Source: Methylococcaceae bacterium
Lineage (GTDB): Bacteria > Pseudomonadota > Gammaproteobacteria > Methylococcales > Methylomonadaceae
Length of the DNA: 5,435 bases
Assembly (NCBI GenBank): GCA_013140465.1
Contig: JABFST010000324.1
Span: 1-5,435 of the forward strand
Direction: 5' to 3'
Shown here in pieces: positions 5,427 through 5,435 of this stretch (the first letter of the stretch is position 1; every line of letters begins with the position of its first letter). The notes beneath the pieces were generated by a model, which had not been told where the DNA came from, did not search any database, and saw nothing but the letters and a program-made list of their open reading frames with translations. A program made the position numbers and the translations under genes.

Positions 5427-5435
5427 CTTTTTCTT

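Overview
The window carries the two genes of bacterial ATP sulfurylase, cysD (4281-5189) and cysN (934-2559), both on the minus strand and in the usual order. They are split by a two-gene cassette on the same strand: an AAA/ABC-type ATPase (3174-4262) and a small protein with an E...ExK pattern like PD-(D/E)XK nucleases (2614-3177). The sulfate-assimilation content, the codon use and a base composition near 50% GC in the cys genes fit a gammaproteobacterium. A methanotroph-like (Methylococcales) host is my guess from the protein style, but nothing here proves it.

Layout, read along the minus strand from the right-hand end. First comes a very short frame (5326-5415) behind a strong Shine-Dalgarno sequence, and it may instead be the tail of a larger gene; a good intrinsic terminator follows it (5285-5323). 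Next is a 136-base gap with a weak promoter candidate and a palindrome, then cysD. After only 18 bases the ATPase gene begins, and its stop overlaps the start of the nuclease-like gene as ATGA. A 54-base gap with a candidate promoter (TTGACA element) leads to cysN. Beyond cysN there is no further convincing gene until a small exported protein with three copies of a KYPAAxFxPxVIY repeat (90-374). The space between holds hairpins and four copies, in alternating orientation, of a CCCTCTCCC-type dispersed repeat.

CysD and CysN together make adenosine 5'-phosphosulfate (APS) from sulfate and ATP, with CysN coupling GTP hydrolysis. CysN here is longer than usual: its last 90 or so residues look like a shrunken APS kinase (CysC) domain that has lost its P-loop and its middle. 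The inserted pair is clearly more AT-rich (about 37-38% GC in the lines I counted, against 52-60% in the cys genes) and has no obvious link to sulfur metabolism. The most economical reading is a horizontally acquired ATPase/nuclease cassette, possibly anti-phage, that sits inside a housekeeping operon and shares its transcription. This is the main candidate for a little-described system in the window.
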